This document shows, piece by piece, positions 1 through 7,163 of a stretch of 13,276 nt of DNA; the first letter of the stretch is position 1, and every line of letters begins with the position of its first letter. Source of the DNA: Fidelibacterota bacterium (GTDB lineage: Bacteria > Fidelibacterota > Marinisomatia > Marinisomatales > CAZVFT01); the NCBI GenBank assembly GCA_014381485.1, contig JACNLN010000204.1, positions 1 to 13,276 of the forward strand, given 5' to 3'. The translations under genes and the position numbers were made by a program. Under the pieces are notes generated by a model. The model did no database searches. It was given only the letters and a program-made list of their open reading frames with translations, and was not told the origin of the DNA.

Positions 1-1060
1 TATCTTTATCCGGTAGGATTTTGTAAACATAATGCGTCAGAATGGTTGTAAATGGAAGGAAAACAAGTCCGACTGTAATATTGAAAATTGTATGAGCGTT
101 AGCGATCTGCCGCGGAGTCTCCATTGCCAACTTTACCGCCCCGGTACCTTCCGCAACCGGAGACATCCAACGGACAATATCCGCCAGATATGGTATAAAC
201 CAGATGAAGACCAAAACACCTCCGATATTGAACAACACGTGTGCTATTGCCACTCGCTTAGCACCCCGGATAGTACCAATGCTTGCCAGACCTGCTGTAA
301 TACAGGTTCCGATATTTGCTCCAAAGATCAGTGGGATTCCTGCTTCCAAAGTAAGTAATCCCTGTTGTGCAAGAACGATGATAATCCCTGTAAAGGCACT
401 GCTGCTCTGTATCAATGCAGTAAAACCTGCACCAATCAATAATCCAAAAAATGGATTTTCAAGACCTTTCATTAAATCAATAAAGGGTTGATAACTGCGT
501 AATGGTTTCATGGAATCAGACATGAGCTTCATACCAAAAAAGAGGATGCCAAATCCTAAAATGGCTTCTCCAAAATACTTATAGGTTTCCTTTTTGGAAA
601 ACATGGTCATTATAAAACCGACGGTTATCATCGCCAGAGAATAATCCGTTAGTTTAAATGCTACTAACTGTGCCGTAATAGTTGTGCCGATATTTGCACC
701 CATGATAACACCAAGCGCTTGAGCATAAGACATCAACTCTGCCTGGACAAAACTGACAAGCATAACCGTAGTTGCACTACTACTCTGGATGACCATAGTT
801 ACAAAAGCACCAACAGTAAGTGCGATAACTCTGTTTCTTGTTAAAGCTGCAAGAATATTCCTCATACGGTCACCAGCGGCTTTTTTCATACCGTCACTCA
901 TTTTTGCCATACCGTACAGGAAAAGTGACAATCCACCAAATAGCCCCATAAGCAGAAAGCCCCACTCGATAACCGAAGAATCCTTATCAGCTGCCTGGAG
1001 TAAAGATGGCCCCCACATCAAACAGAGAAGAAAAGTTAATTTCTTAAATCTACGGTTCAT
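1..1060 (-). CDS. NptA-type Na+/phosphate cotransporter, second tandem copy, 3' end cut by the window edge
   Basis: Reading minus from the ATG at 1060 gives 353 uninterrupted codons that leave the window at base 1 with no stop, so the C-terminus is missing. The N-terminus is a signal-like or first membrane segment ending in an LLQAAD stretch. The NptA (PF02690) hallmarks follow: FLYGM, then the two repeats MVIQSSSATT and ALIQSSSAFT, with GANIGTTIT and GANIGTCITAG after them. These QSSS repeats form the Na+ and phosphate site in the SLC34/NptA family. The visible part is roughly two thirds identical by eye to the next gene upstream but carries about eight extra residues before the shared PRQIANAHT motif. 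By analogy with that copy, a PhoU-like cytoplasmic domain is expected beyond the edge. The start lies one base after the upstream stop (TGA-G-ATG), with a GGGGGTG ribosome site inside that gene, so the two are probably translationally coupled. Phosphate as substrate is a family inference. Confidence 0.93.
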   Translation of the reverse strand, partial: MNRRFKKLTFLLCLMWGPSLLQAADKDSSVIEWGFLLMGLFGGLSLFLYGMAKMSDGMKKAAGDRMRNILAALTRNRVIALTVGAFVTMVIQSSSATTVMLVSFVQAELMSYAQALGVIMGANIGTTITAQLVAFKLTDYSLAMITVGFIMTMFSKKETYKYFGEAILGFGILFFGMKLMSDSMKPLRSYQPFIDLMKGLENPFFGLLIGAGFTALIQSSSAFTGIIIVLAQQGLLTLEAGIPLIFGANIGTCITAGLASIGTIRGAKRVAIAHVLFNIGGVLVFIWFIPYLADIVRWMSPVAEGTGAVKLAMETPRQIANAHTIFNITVGLVFLPFTTILTHYVYKILPDKD

Positions 1061-1061
1061 C

Positions 1062-2801
1062 TCACTTTACACCCCCAACTGTCTTGAGGATCGCCTTAGC
1101 GATGTTGCCTGTATACACATTTATCTGCTTGAGCAAATCCATCAATTCTACATGAATTTCGTGAGTCTCTTGAGACTCTTCTTTTTCTTCATACAATCTC
1201 TCCAAATGTCTCATACGGTACTGGGATTCCAACTCTTCATATTTCTCTTCTTTGACGAGCACTTTCTTCGCCTTGATGGGATCCAGCTCATCGAGGGCAT
1301 TCGCTACCCGGCTGATCTGCTTACATACCTTCACGTGATAAGCTTCCAGTTCCTGTTGTCCTTCCTTAGAGAAATCCTGATTCAATGCACGTTTCTTAGC
1401 GATAAGCGGAATGAAGTTCTTCTGAACAATATCCGCAATACTCTCGATATCGTTGGCTACTGAAATGAGTCCATAAACCTCACTTGCCTGTCTGTCAGTT
1501 ATCTCCTTCCGCCCGATTTTCACGAGATAATCCAACACCTTCTCATCCAGATAGTCAATCTTCTCTTCACGCATTTCGATTCCCTCAACGATGGAAAGCT
1601 GTGGATGGATTTCGTCTTGTCCTGATTCGTCAGATAGAAATGGGTGGATTATAGCATTCACCATTCGTCCCAGAATCTTGGTCATGCGGGAGACTTCAGA
1701 CTTGGCCAGATCAATAGCTAGTGCAGGAGTGGAAAGACTACTCTCATCGAGATGCCACGTGGCAGGTTTAAGCCCTGCTTCCTCTTCCTTCTCGGGAAAG
1801 AACCTGTAGACAAGCTTAGCAAATAGAGCAGTAAACGGAAGAAAAACCAGAGCCATACTCACATTAAGAATAGTATGCGCATTGGCGATCTGTCTGGGCA
1901 CATCAGCCCCCATGGAGACATTCTCTATAAAGCTGGCAAAGGTCGGTATCCAGAGAAAGAAGAGTGCAACACCCCCGATTTTGAAGAGTACATGGGCCAG
2001 AGCGACACGTTTGGCTTCCCGGGTAGTGCCGATGCTCGCCAGTCCGGCGGTGATACAGGTTCCGATATTGGCTCCGAAGATAAGCGGGATTCCGGCTTCC
2101 AGCGTCAAGAAGCCCTGCAGCGACAGTGTAATCACAATTCCTGTGAAGGCGCTGCTGCTCTGGATAAGAGCGGTGAACAGTGTCCCCACCAGCAGACCGA
2201 GCAGGGGATTCTCCATTCCCTTCAGGGCATCTTTTAATGGAGCATAATCGCGCAAATCAACCATGGCTGCGGACATCTGCTTCATGCCAAAGAAAAGAAT
2301 GCCAAATCCGAGGATCGCCTCGCCTACATGCTTGTGGGATTCCTTGCGGGCAAACATGGTGATACCGAAGCCCACAGCGATCATCAGGATGGCGTAGTTC
2401 GTCAGCTTGAAAGCGATAAGCTGAGCGGTGATGGTCGTCCCAATGTCAGCCCCGAGAATCACGCCGAGAGTTTGAGTAAAACTCATCAATTCCGCCTGCA
2501 CGAAGCTGACCAGCATAACCGTGGTTGCGCTACTGCTCTGAATGACCATGGTGACAAAAGCTCCCACAATCATCGCAATGACACGGTTGTTGGTCAGAGC
2601 AGACAAGATGCTCCGCATTTTGTCGCCGGCGGACTTCTTCATCCCTTCGCTCATTTTCTCCATTCCGTAAAGGAAGAGAGCCAGCCCGCCCAGGAGATTC
2701 ATTATAACAAATCCCCAGTTAATGCCGGTGTTGCTACTTTCACCTGCTAGTGCGAGGGCAGGAGTGATTAAAATGACAGGAATAATGATGTTTCGAATCA
2801 T
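1062..2801 (-). CDS. NptA-type Na+/phosphate cotransporter with C-terminal PhoU-like domain
   Basis: This is a full-length inner-membrane transporter of about 579 residues. A short signal-like segment ending ALALAGES comes first. The membrane domain to about residue 340 contains both family repeats (IQSSSATT near 87-94 and IQSSSAFT near 213-220), each followed by a GA(D/N)IGT(T/C)IT motif. After a charged linker, residues about 360-575 are helical and rich in Glu, Lys and Leu, as in the PhoU-like domains of many bacterial NptA proteins, thought to link transport to phosphate status. I chose the ATG at 2801, four bases after the tctA stop. A GTG at 2816 in frame would add five residues and overlap tctA by 11 bases. 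Neither start has a good Shine-Dalgarno. The coding sequence is clearly richer in GC than its tandem paralogue: in matching 60-base blocks I count 34 G/C at 2041-2100 against 25 at 301-360. Na+/Pi symport is the family role; the substrate is not proven. Confidence 0.93.
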   Translation of the reverse strand: MIRNIIIPVILITPALALAGESSNTGINWGFVIMNLLGGLALFLYGMEKMSEGMKKSAGDKMRSILSALTNNRVIAMIVGAFVTMVIQSSSATTVMLVSFVQAELMSFTQTLGVILGADIGTTITAQLIAFKLTNYAILMIAVGFGITMFARKESHKHVGEAILGFGILFFGMKQMSAAMVDLRDYAPLKDALKGMENPLLGLLVGTLFTALIQSSSAFTGIVITLSLQGFLTLEAGIPLIFGANIGTCITAGLASIGTTREAKRVALAHVLFKIGGVALFFLWIPTFASFIENVSMGADVPRQIANAHTILNVSMALVFLPFTALFAKLVYRFFPEKEEEAGLKPATWHLDESSLSTPALAIDLAKSEVSRMTKILGRMVNAIIHPFLSDESGQDEIHPQLSIVEGIEMREEKIDYLDEKVLDYLVKIGRKEITDRQASEVYGLISVANDIESIADIVQKNFIPLIAKKRALNQDFSKEGQQELEAYHVKVCKQISRVANALDELDPIKAKKVLVKEEKYEELESQYRMRHLERLYEEKEESQETHEIHVELMDLLKQINVYTGNIAKAILKTVGGVK

Positions 2802-2805
2802 ATTG

Positions 2806-4320
2806 TTACGCCACACTTTCAGATGAAGCTCTCTTCTTACGTTCCTTTATTATAGGCCAAACAAGTGAAAATACGGCGAGAATTAGAAGTCCAAGACTGA
2901 GAGGGTTGGTGAAGAAGACAGACCATGTTCCTTCGGCGAGTAGTGCTTGTCGAAAATTGGTTTCAGCCATTTTACCGAGAATCATCGCTAGAACCATGGG
3001 AGCAGTGGGGAACCCGTTTCGACGCAAAATCCATCCCAATATTCCGAATCCGAGACAAACATACACGTCGAACATTGTATTTTTCACTGCATAACTTCCT
3101 ACGAAGGCAATGGCGATAATTACGGGAAGTAAGATTGCTTTTGGTGCGGCGATAAGTTTTACCCAGATTTTAGTTCCCAAGTAACCGATTAAGAGCATAA
3201 AGCCAATTCCTATCGGGAGGGAAGCGAATAAGGCGTACACCAACTGTGCATTACGTGTAAATAATTCGGGGCCAGGAATAATATTATGAAGTGTAAGTGC
3301 GCCGATCATTACAGCTGTAGCAGCACTTCCGGGTATTCCGAGAGTCAGAAGCGGAATCAATGCTCCCCCCTCTGATGCTCCCGCTGCCGCAGAAGGAGCC
3401 GCAATTCCTTCCAACGAACCAGTCCCAAATTTATCTGGATCCTTACTGGATCGTTTTGCTTCGCCATACGCTACAAAAGCGGCAATAGTCGCACCTGCGC
3501 CGGGAACTGCTCCAACCAAAGCACCAATTGCACCGCCTTTGAAAACATTTTTTCTGATACTCCAAATTTCACTGAACTTCGGCAGATTGCTTGAAAAAGT
3601 TTTTACAGTTTTCTTTATTCCAGTATCTTTTTCGATATTAAGAAGAATTTCGCCAAGAGCAAAAAGACCAATAAGAGCAGGAATAAAAGAAAAACCGTCA
3701 AAAAGTTCAGTCTGACCAAATGTAAAACGAGGATGGGCGTTTATAATATCCAAACCCACCGTCATCAACAACAAACCGAGAGCTGTACTGAAAAATGCCT
3801 TTATTCTATTTTTAGACTCCATAGATGCCACAATAGTCAAACCGAAAATCGCCAGAGAGAAAAATGCAGGCGGACCGAATTTCAAAGCAACTTTCGAAAT
3901 TGGGAAGGAGAAGAAAATCAAAATGAGTGAACCGGTAATACCGCCCATAACATTTGCTAACAAACTGGTACCGAGAGCACGTCCGGGTTTTCCTTGTTGG
4001 GTGAGTGCATATCCATCCATGGCAACGGCAACTGCCGCGGGAGTTCCTGGAGTATTGATGGCGATGGCAGTGATAGTTCCACCATAAGCGCAAGATGTGT
4101 ATATTGATACAAGAAAAACAATGGCAATAAGCGGATCCATTCCAAATGTAAATGGTACCATGAGTGCTAAGCCGGTTGATGCAGAAAGGCCGGGCATGAC
4201 ACCAACAAAAATACCTATGGTGATCCCAATCATGATGACAGAACCGGGTTGCCACCATGGGATGGTCTCCGTGCCAAGTAGAGCAGAAAATCCTGAAAGA
4301 AGATTCGTCAATAATTCCAT
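2806..4320 (-). CDS. tctA: Tripartite tricarboxylate transporter large permease TctA
   Basis: This 504-residue, very hydrophobic protein has the length and sequence of TctA (PF01970), the large membrane subunit of the TTT family, with about 12 membrane segments. Visible family motifs include GVMPGLSASTGLALMVPFTF near residues 40-60, YTSCAYGGTITAIAINTPGTPAA near 73-95, and a second copy-like GAVPGAGATIAAFVAYGEAKR near 265-285, followed by GASEGGALIPLLTLGIPGSAATAVMIG. The repeated PG-containing loops are thought to form the transport path. The start ATG shares one base with the stop of the TctC-TctB fusion gene (TAATG), so the subunits are probably made in a coupled way. The usual substrates of the family are citrate, tartrate, dicarboxylates and aromatic acids, driven by an ion gradient. 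The window does not reveal the substrate, and the two phosphate-type transporters directly downstream make a phosphorus-containing carboxylate worth considering. Confidence 0.95.
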   Translation of the reverse strand: MELLTNLLSGFSALLGTETIPWWQPGSVIMIGITIGIFVGVMPGLSASTGLALMVPFTFGMDPLIAIVFLVSIYTSCAYGGTITAIAINTPGTPAAVAVAMDGYALTQQGKPGRALGTSLLANVMGGITGSLILIFFSFPISKVALKFGPPAFFSLAIFGLTIVASMESKNRIKAFFSTALGLLLMTVGLDIINAHPRFTFGQTELFDGFSFIPALIGLFALGEILLNIEKDTGIKKTVKTFSSNLPKFSEIWSIRKNVFKGGAIGALVGAVPGAGATIAAFVAYGEAKRSSKDPDKFGTGSLEGIAAPSAAAGASEGGALIPLLTLGIPGSAATAVMIGALTLHNIIPGPELFTRNAQLVYALFASLPIGIGFMLLIGYLGTKIWVKLIAAPKAILLPVIIAIAFVGSYAVKNTMFDVYVCLGFGILGWILRRNGFPTAPMVLAMILGKMAETNFRQALLAEGTWSVFFTNPLSLGLLILAVFSLVWPIIKERKKRASSESVA

Positions 4321-5831
4321 TAGAAAAACATCCCTGTAGGTAAAGGTACTTGTAAGATGAGATAAAATATTCCGTACAATAGCCCGATGACAATTGCAGT
4401 CGTGGCAAATACTGTTTTCATTTCTTTATGTTTTAAAATCAACATTCCGCCAACTAACATGATAGCAGTAGAAGGTAGAAATCCAAGAATTGAAATTATA
4501 AGAACGTAAATAGTAAGAAAGCTAATCAAAGTAAAAACCAATTTTACTTTTTCAAAATTCGAGTTTTTTCCTTCTGTTTTTGACGTCTGCTGAAAAACAA
4601 CCATACCGGACATAATTAAAAGAATGGCAGCCCAAACTTGTGGGACAGTTGCTGCTCCCACCATTGTTCCGGTGCGTGGAGCAGGAAAATAAGTACTCAT
4701 ATATATAAATGTAATCGCTATGGCAAAACCAACGCCGGCAATAGGATAAACATTTGATTTTGACAGATGTTTTTGTTTCGTATAAAAGTGAAGTCCGCTA
4801 ATAATAATGACCGTTATAATAATAAAAGTTAGGATAGACATGGGCGCTGATTTTGGTTTTGTTCCGACTGTAAAGCCGGATTTTAATAAATACGTCTTTG
4901 AGGATTCCGCATCGCGAAAAACCAGTTCTCTAAATTCATCACCGGAAATAAACACACTTTGAACACCCGTTGTTTGAATAAATTGTTTCCAGGCAGGGTC
5001 TTTGCTCACTTTTTGTAAAAGGTCTTTCAAATAGGCAATTACGTCGGGGTCTGTTCCCTTTTTTACTGCGAAACCACGCCACATAACATCCGTTGTTAAA
5101 TCAATGCCAAATTCCTTAAATGTGGGTGCATCAGGAAATGTAGGATGCCGTTCTTCGCTAGCAATTGCAGCGATATACAAATTTTCTCTTCGACCAATAA
5201 TATCCTCAGGATTCCCAACGTAAACGTGGTTATGTTTTCCCATAACAGATGCGATAGCCGGACCACCTCCGCCGTATGGTATCCATTTTGCAGTAATTCC
5301 AGCCTTATCCCAAATTTTAACTCCCATGAGATGATCCAAAGAACCACTCCCGGGTCCGCACCATTTTTGTTCATTCGGATTTGCCATAGCATGCGCCAAA
5401 ATCTGATCCATTGTTTTGATATCTGAATGTTTATTGGTAATAATGGCTTCAGGGGAAATGGTCAAGCAAGCAAGATAATCGAAATCTTCCAGTCCAAAAC
5501 CGATATCAGTTGTTTGAATTGGGGCAAGGTAAGCAGCCGGAAATGCTAGTAAAGAATAGCCATCTGCTTTTTCATTAAATACATTTGCCAATGCCAACAG
5601 GCCCGAACCACCCGGTTTATTCACAACCACAAATGATTGATCAGATTTTTGTCCTGCAATTTGAGCGAATTGACGTGCCATAAGATCTACAGCACCTCCC
5701 GGTTTTGTATGGACAATGATTTTTATAGGCTTACTCGGGTAGTCTGCTAATGCAAAACTGAAAATAATAAAACTGAAAACTAAAATTCGAAAAGCTAAAA
5801 TTGGAAAAAACTGAAAGATAAAACCATACAA
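4320..5831 (-). CDS. TctC-TctB fusion: substrate-binding protein joined to the small TTT membrane subunit
   Basis: One uninterrupted frame encodes both small parts of a tripartite tricarboxylate transporter. Counting from a TTG start at 5831 (503 residues), 1-29 is a Sec signal ending ALA. Residues 30 to about 320 are a TctC/Bug binding protein (YPSKPIKIIV, then KPGGAVDLMARQ, VVNKPGGSG, FPDAPTFKEFGID). Residues 330-348 are one membrane helix, and about 361-503 match TctB (hydrophobic helices, YFPAPRTG, final helix ending QVPLPTGMF). The extra helix makes the topology work: the binding domain is periplasmic, the chain crosses once, and TctB begins inside. There is no ATG between the overlap with the CYTH gene and the mature domain. 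The far upstream ATG at 6050 lies within the CYTH gene in another frame and is rejected. TTG 5831 has AGAAG seven bases upstream; TTG 5885 is the alternative and would give a long basic N-terminus. TctC and TctB are normally separate proteins. Confidence 0.88.
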   Translation of the reverse strand: MYGFIFQFFPILAFRILVFSFIIFSFALADYPSKPIKIIVHTKPGGAVDLMARQFAQIAGQKSDQSFVVVNKPGGSGLLALANVFNEKADGYSLLAFPAAYLAPIQTTDIGFGLEDFDYLACLTISPEAIITNKHSDIKTMDQILAHAMANPNEQKWCGPGSGSLDHLMGVKIWDKAGITAKWIPYGGGGPAIASVMGKHNHVYVGNPEDIIGRRENLYIAAIASEERHPTFPDAPTFKEFGIDLTTDVMWRGFAVKKGTDPDVIAYLKDLLQKVSKDPAWKQFIQTTGVQSVFISGDEFRELVFRDAESSKTYLLKSGFTVGTKPKSAPMSILTFIIITVIIISGLHFYTKQKHLSKSNVYPIAGVGFAIAITFIYMSTYFPAPRTGTMVGAATVPQVWAAILLIMSGMVVFQQTSKTEGKNSNFEKVKLVFTLISFLTIYVLIISILGFLPSTAIMLVGGMLILKHKEMKTVFATTAIVIGLLYGIFYLILQVPLPTGMFF

Positions 5832-5880
5832 TCTCTTTCTTCTTTCAGCTTTCTTGCTTTTAGTTTTATTTTTCAGTTTT
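5754..5880. repeat. AT-rich inverted and direct repeats over the start and signal peptide of the TctC-TctB gene
   Basis: On the plus strand AAAACTGAAAATAATAAAAC at 5754-5773, followed by T at 5774, is the reverse complement of 5862-5880 except for a two-base bulge. AACTGAAA-type octamers recur as direct copies near 5756, 5771 and 5810. The arms flank the candidate TTG start at 5831, so the mRNA could fold with the start codon in a loop of about 87 bases. Base composition is extremely A/T-biased, so chance and hydrophobic-codon bias (Phe, Ile, Leu in the signal peptide) can explain part of this. Confidence 0.4.
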
Positions 5881-6352
5881 ACCAAGTTGTATATGGATTT
5901 TTCAGGAGCATCATATTGTAATACTTCACCTGACCTGTTACTTCCTCGCCGACAAAATCGGGCTTGTTGAACTTCTGGTCTTCGCTTTCCAGTTCCACTT
6001 CTGCAACCACCAAACCGTCGTTTACACCGTGGAATTCGTCCACTTCCCAAGTAAGTCCTTCGAAGTCGTACTTGTAGCGCGTCTTCTCGATAAGAGGTTG
6101 GTCGCAGAGAGAAAGCAGATGATCAGCATCGGGGACAGGGATTTCAGTCTCAAATTCGTACCGGCTCATCCCGCTGGCGTCGCCCATCCCTTTGATGGTA
6201 AGAACACCTTTTTTCGAGCCATCCTTTTCGACAGTCCGAATTCGCACTGCTCTTTCCTTTTCCGGCTGGAGATAACCCTGACGCATGGTTGTACCGCTCA
6301 TGCCATCTGGTAAAGATTTAACTAAAAATTTGCATTCAATCTCTTTTCCCAT
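5879..6352 (-). CDS. CYTH-domain protein (triphosphate tunnel metalloenzyme family)
   Basis: This 157-residue protein is a canonical small CYTH enzyme. The signature ExExK is present as E4-I-E6-C-K8. Down the tunnel are VRIR (R37, R39), LTIKG (K54), RYEFE (E66, E68), EKTRYK (K90, R92), WEVDEF (E103, D105) and AEVELE (117-122), with the typical C-terminal YYN. Alternating charged residues of this kind line a beta-barrel that binds a triphosphate through basic residues and two metal ions through acidic ones. Small bacterial relatives of this length include inorganic tripolyphosphatases; others are class IV adenylate cyclases or thiamine triphosphatases. Tripolyphosphatase is my preferred guess and cyclase the main alternative. 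The ATG is preceded by GAGGA at good spacing. It lies 56 bases after the 213-residue CYTH-like gene and 47 bases before the TTG chosen for the transporter fusion. It has no membrane segment or signal, so it is cytoplasmic. Confidence 0.9.
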   Translation of the reverse strand: MGKEIECKFLVKSLPDGMSGTTMRQGYLQPEKERAVRIRTVEKDGSKKGVLTIKGMGDASGMSRYEFETEIPVPDADHLLSLCDQPLIEKTRYKYDFEGLTWEVDEFHGVNDGLVVAEVELESEDQKFNKPDFVGEEVTGQVKYYNMMLLKNPYTTW

Positions 6353-6386
6353 TGATTTGTCCTCACAATTGAGTAATTATTTAAAA

Positions 6387-6406
6387 CGTAATTAATTCAG
6401 ATTACG
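6387..6406 (-). other. Small hairpin between the two CYTH-type genes, followed by TTTT
   Basis: Two bases after the stop of the upstream gene, the minus strand reads CGTAAT, an eight-base loop, then ATTACG and TTTT (6386-6383). One mismatch further out, three more A-T pairs can form. It resembles a weak intrinsic terminator or attenuator that could lower expression of the downstream operon genes. The stem is short and mostly A-T, so it may also have no function. Confidence 0.3.
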
Positions 6407-6408
6407 AT

Positions 6409-7050
6409 TTAGCTTGCTAACGGTTTATCGATCCATCCAAGTACACGTTTGATTGCTTGTAGATAGTTGATATTTTCAAATCCTTCCAACTTGCAATCCT
6501 TGAGTGTTTTCAGAACATCAGAAATCTCCGTTGATTCAGAATTTATCGTTACTACTGCAGCTCCATTAATCAGAACAAATGCCACTTCACAAATTGTGTC
6601 ATTCACCATATATCCATAACGTTCCTTGAAAACAGAGACAGCTTGAAGATCGGGATGTTCTTTCACCATTGCCAGAAATTCATCTGTCGTATATTTACTT
6701 TTATTTAATTCCGGCAAATCTACTCGAAATGCTGGGAAAATATCGCTTTTCAAGAAATCTGTCGATACCGGGAAATCCGTCTTTATAAGTGGGTTCCACT
6801 GTTCAAGTCCGTCTTTAGTTTGAACATAGGTTTTGATATCCATTTTTCCACCACGAATCTTAGTGTTGTTGATATTATTCGTTCGTGACATAATGTATAT
6901 TTCATCCGACTCCCTCATCCACAGTTTCTCCGGGATTGGAATAGAAAGCCTTGCCATACGCTCTTCAGCACCATCAAAACCCTGCCCAAATGTACGAAAC
7001 TCAAAACGAGGTTTCGAAATCTCACCTACTTTCATTTTTTCTTTAGCCAT
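6409..7050 (-). CDS. CYTH-like protein of unknown activity, first gene of the probable sigma-54 operon
   Basis: This is a 213-residue soluble protein with no signal or membrane segment. I place it tentatively in the CYTH/triphosphate tunnel superfamily because of its alternating-charge strands: FEFR (16-19, with E17 and R19), RESDEIYIMS (46-55), NTKIR (62-66), DIK (71-73) and GLEQWNP (81-87). These resemble the ExE, RxR and KxK strands of CYTH tunnels, and a real CYTH gene is its direct neighbour. The C-terminal part, with INGAAVVTINSE (161-172) and NYLQAIKRVLG (195-205), does not match the small CYTH enzymes. The start is the ATG at 7050, not the one at 7104: it follows AAGGAGGAG directly, and the 7104 codon would lie at the -24 element of the sigma-54 promoter. 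Any activity, such as triphosphate hydrolysis or nucleotide sensing, is unproven. Confidence 0.82.
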   Translation of the reverse strand: MAKEKMKVGEISKPRFEFRTFGQGFDGAEERMARLSIPIPEKLWMRESDEIYIMSRTNNINNTKIRGGKMDIKTYVQTKDGLEQWNPLIKTDFPVSTDFLKSDIFPAFRVDLPELNKSKYTTDEFLAMVKEHPDLQAVSVFKERYGYMVNDTICEVAFVLINGAAVVTINSESTEISDVLKTLKDCKLEGFENINYLQAIKRVLGWIDKPLAS

Positions 7051-7052
7051 GA

Positions 7053-7061
7053 CTCCTCCTT
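7053..7061 (-). promoter_or_regulatory. Strong Shine-Dalgarno that fixes the start at 7050
   Basis: The minus strand reads AAGGAGGAG, then TC, then the ATG. It is the strongest ribosome binding site among the genes in this window. It excludes the longer open frame that begins at 7104, which would put the coding region over the promoter. Confidence 0.85.
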
Positions 7062-7086
7062 GATTTACAGTGATTTCTATAGACAG

Positions 7087-7104
7087 TGGCAAAAACCATA
7101 CCAA
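7087..7104 (-). promoter_or_regulatory. Sigma-54 (RpoN) -24/-12 promoter
   Basis: The minus strand reads TTGGTATGGTTTTTGCCA. It has the required GG (7102-7101), exactly ten bases, then GC (7090-7089), and it follows the consensus TGGCAC-N5-TTGCW except for two C-to-T changes in the first half and C for W at the end. Counting 12 bases on from the C at 7089 puts the start of transcription near 7077, leaving a leader of about 27 bases that contains the strong Shine-Dalgarno. It would drive the minus-strand genes from 7050 leftward. A sigma-54 activator gene lies only about 630 bases upstream, and an activator-like palindrome sits at about -97. Strong by pattern, not tested. Confidence 0.75.
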
Positions 7105-7116
7105 TGATAATTATCA
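7105..7116. promoter_or_regulatory. 12-base perfect palindrome abutting the -24 element (possible second operator)
   Basis: TGATAATTATCA is a perfect palindrome directly upstream of the sigma-54 -24 element. It resembles half of a Fur box (GATAAT inverted), but it is shorter than the usual 19-base box and sits in A/T-rich DNA. A repressor bound here would interfere with sigma-54 polymerase. Chance is a real alternative. Confidence 0.3.
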
Positions 7117-7163
7117 ACGATAAAAAATATATTAAAAATTTTATATGAGTAGTCCTATCGCCA

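Noticed and set aside
789..1463. Plus-strand frame of 224 codons
   Set aside because: It is antisense to the two NptA genes and spans their junction. It has low-complexity Phe/Leu content, a by-product of the real minus-strand frames.
3812..4408. Minus-strand frame of 198 codons overlapping tctA and the fusion gene
   Set aside because: It is rich in Cys, His and Trp and out of frame with tctA, whose motifs are unmistakable; it is a shadow frame.
5832..6050. Extended N-terminus of the TctC-TctB frame beginning at an ATG at 6050
   Set aside because: It lies inside the CYTH gene in another frame, and its Arg/Gly/Cys-rich translation is typical of a shadow. The signal peptide starts near 5831.
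7051..7104. Longer start (ATG 7104) for the 213-residue CYTH-like protein
   Set aside because: It overlaps the sigma-54 promoter and lacks a ribosome site, while the ATG at 7050 has AAGGAGGAG directly before it.
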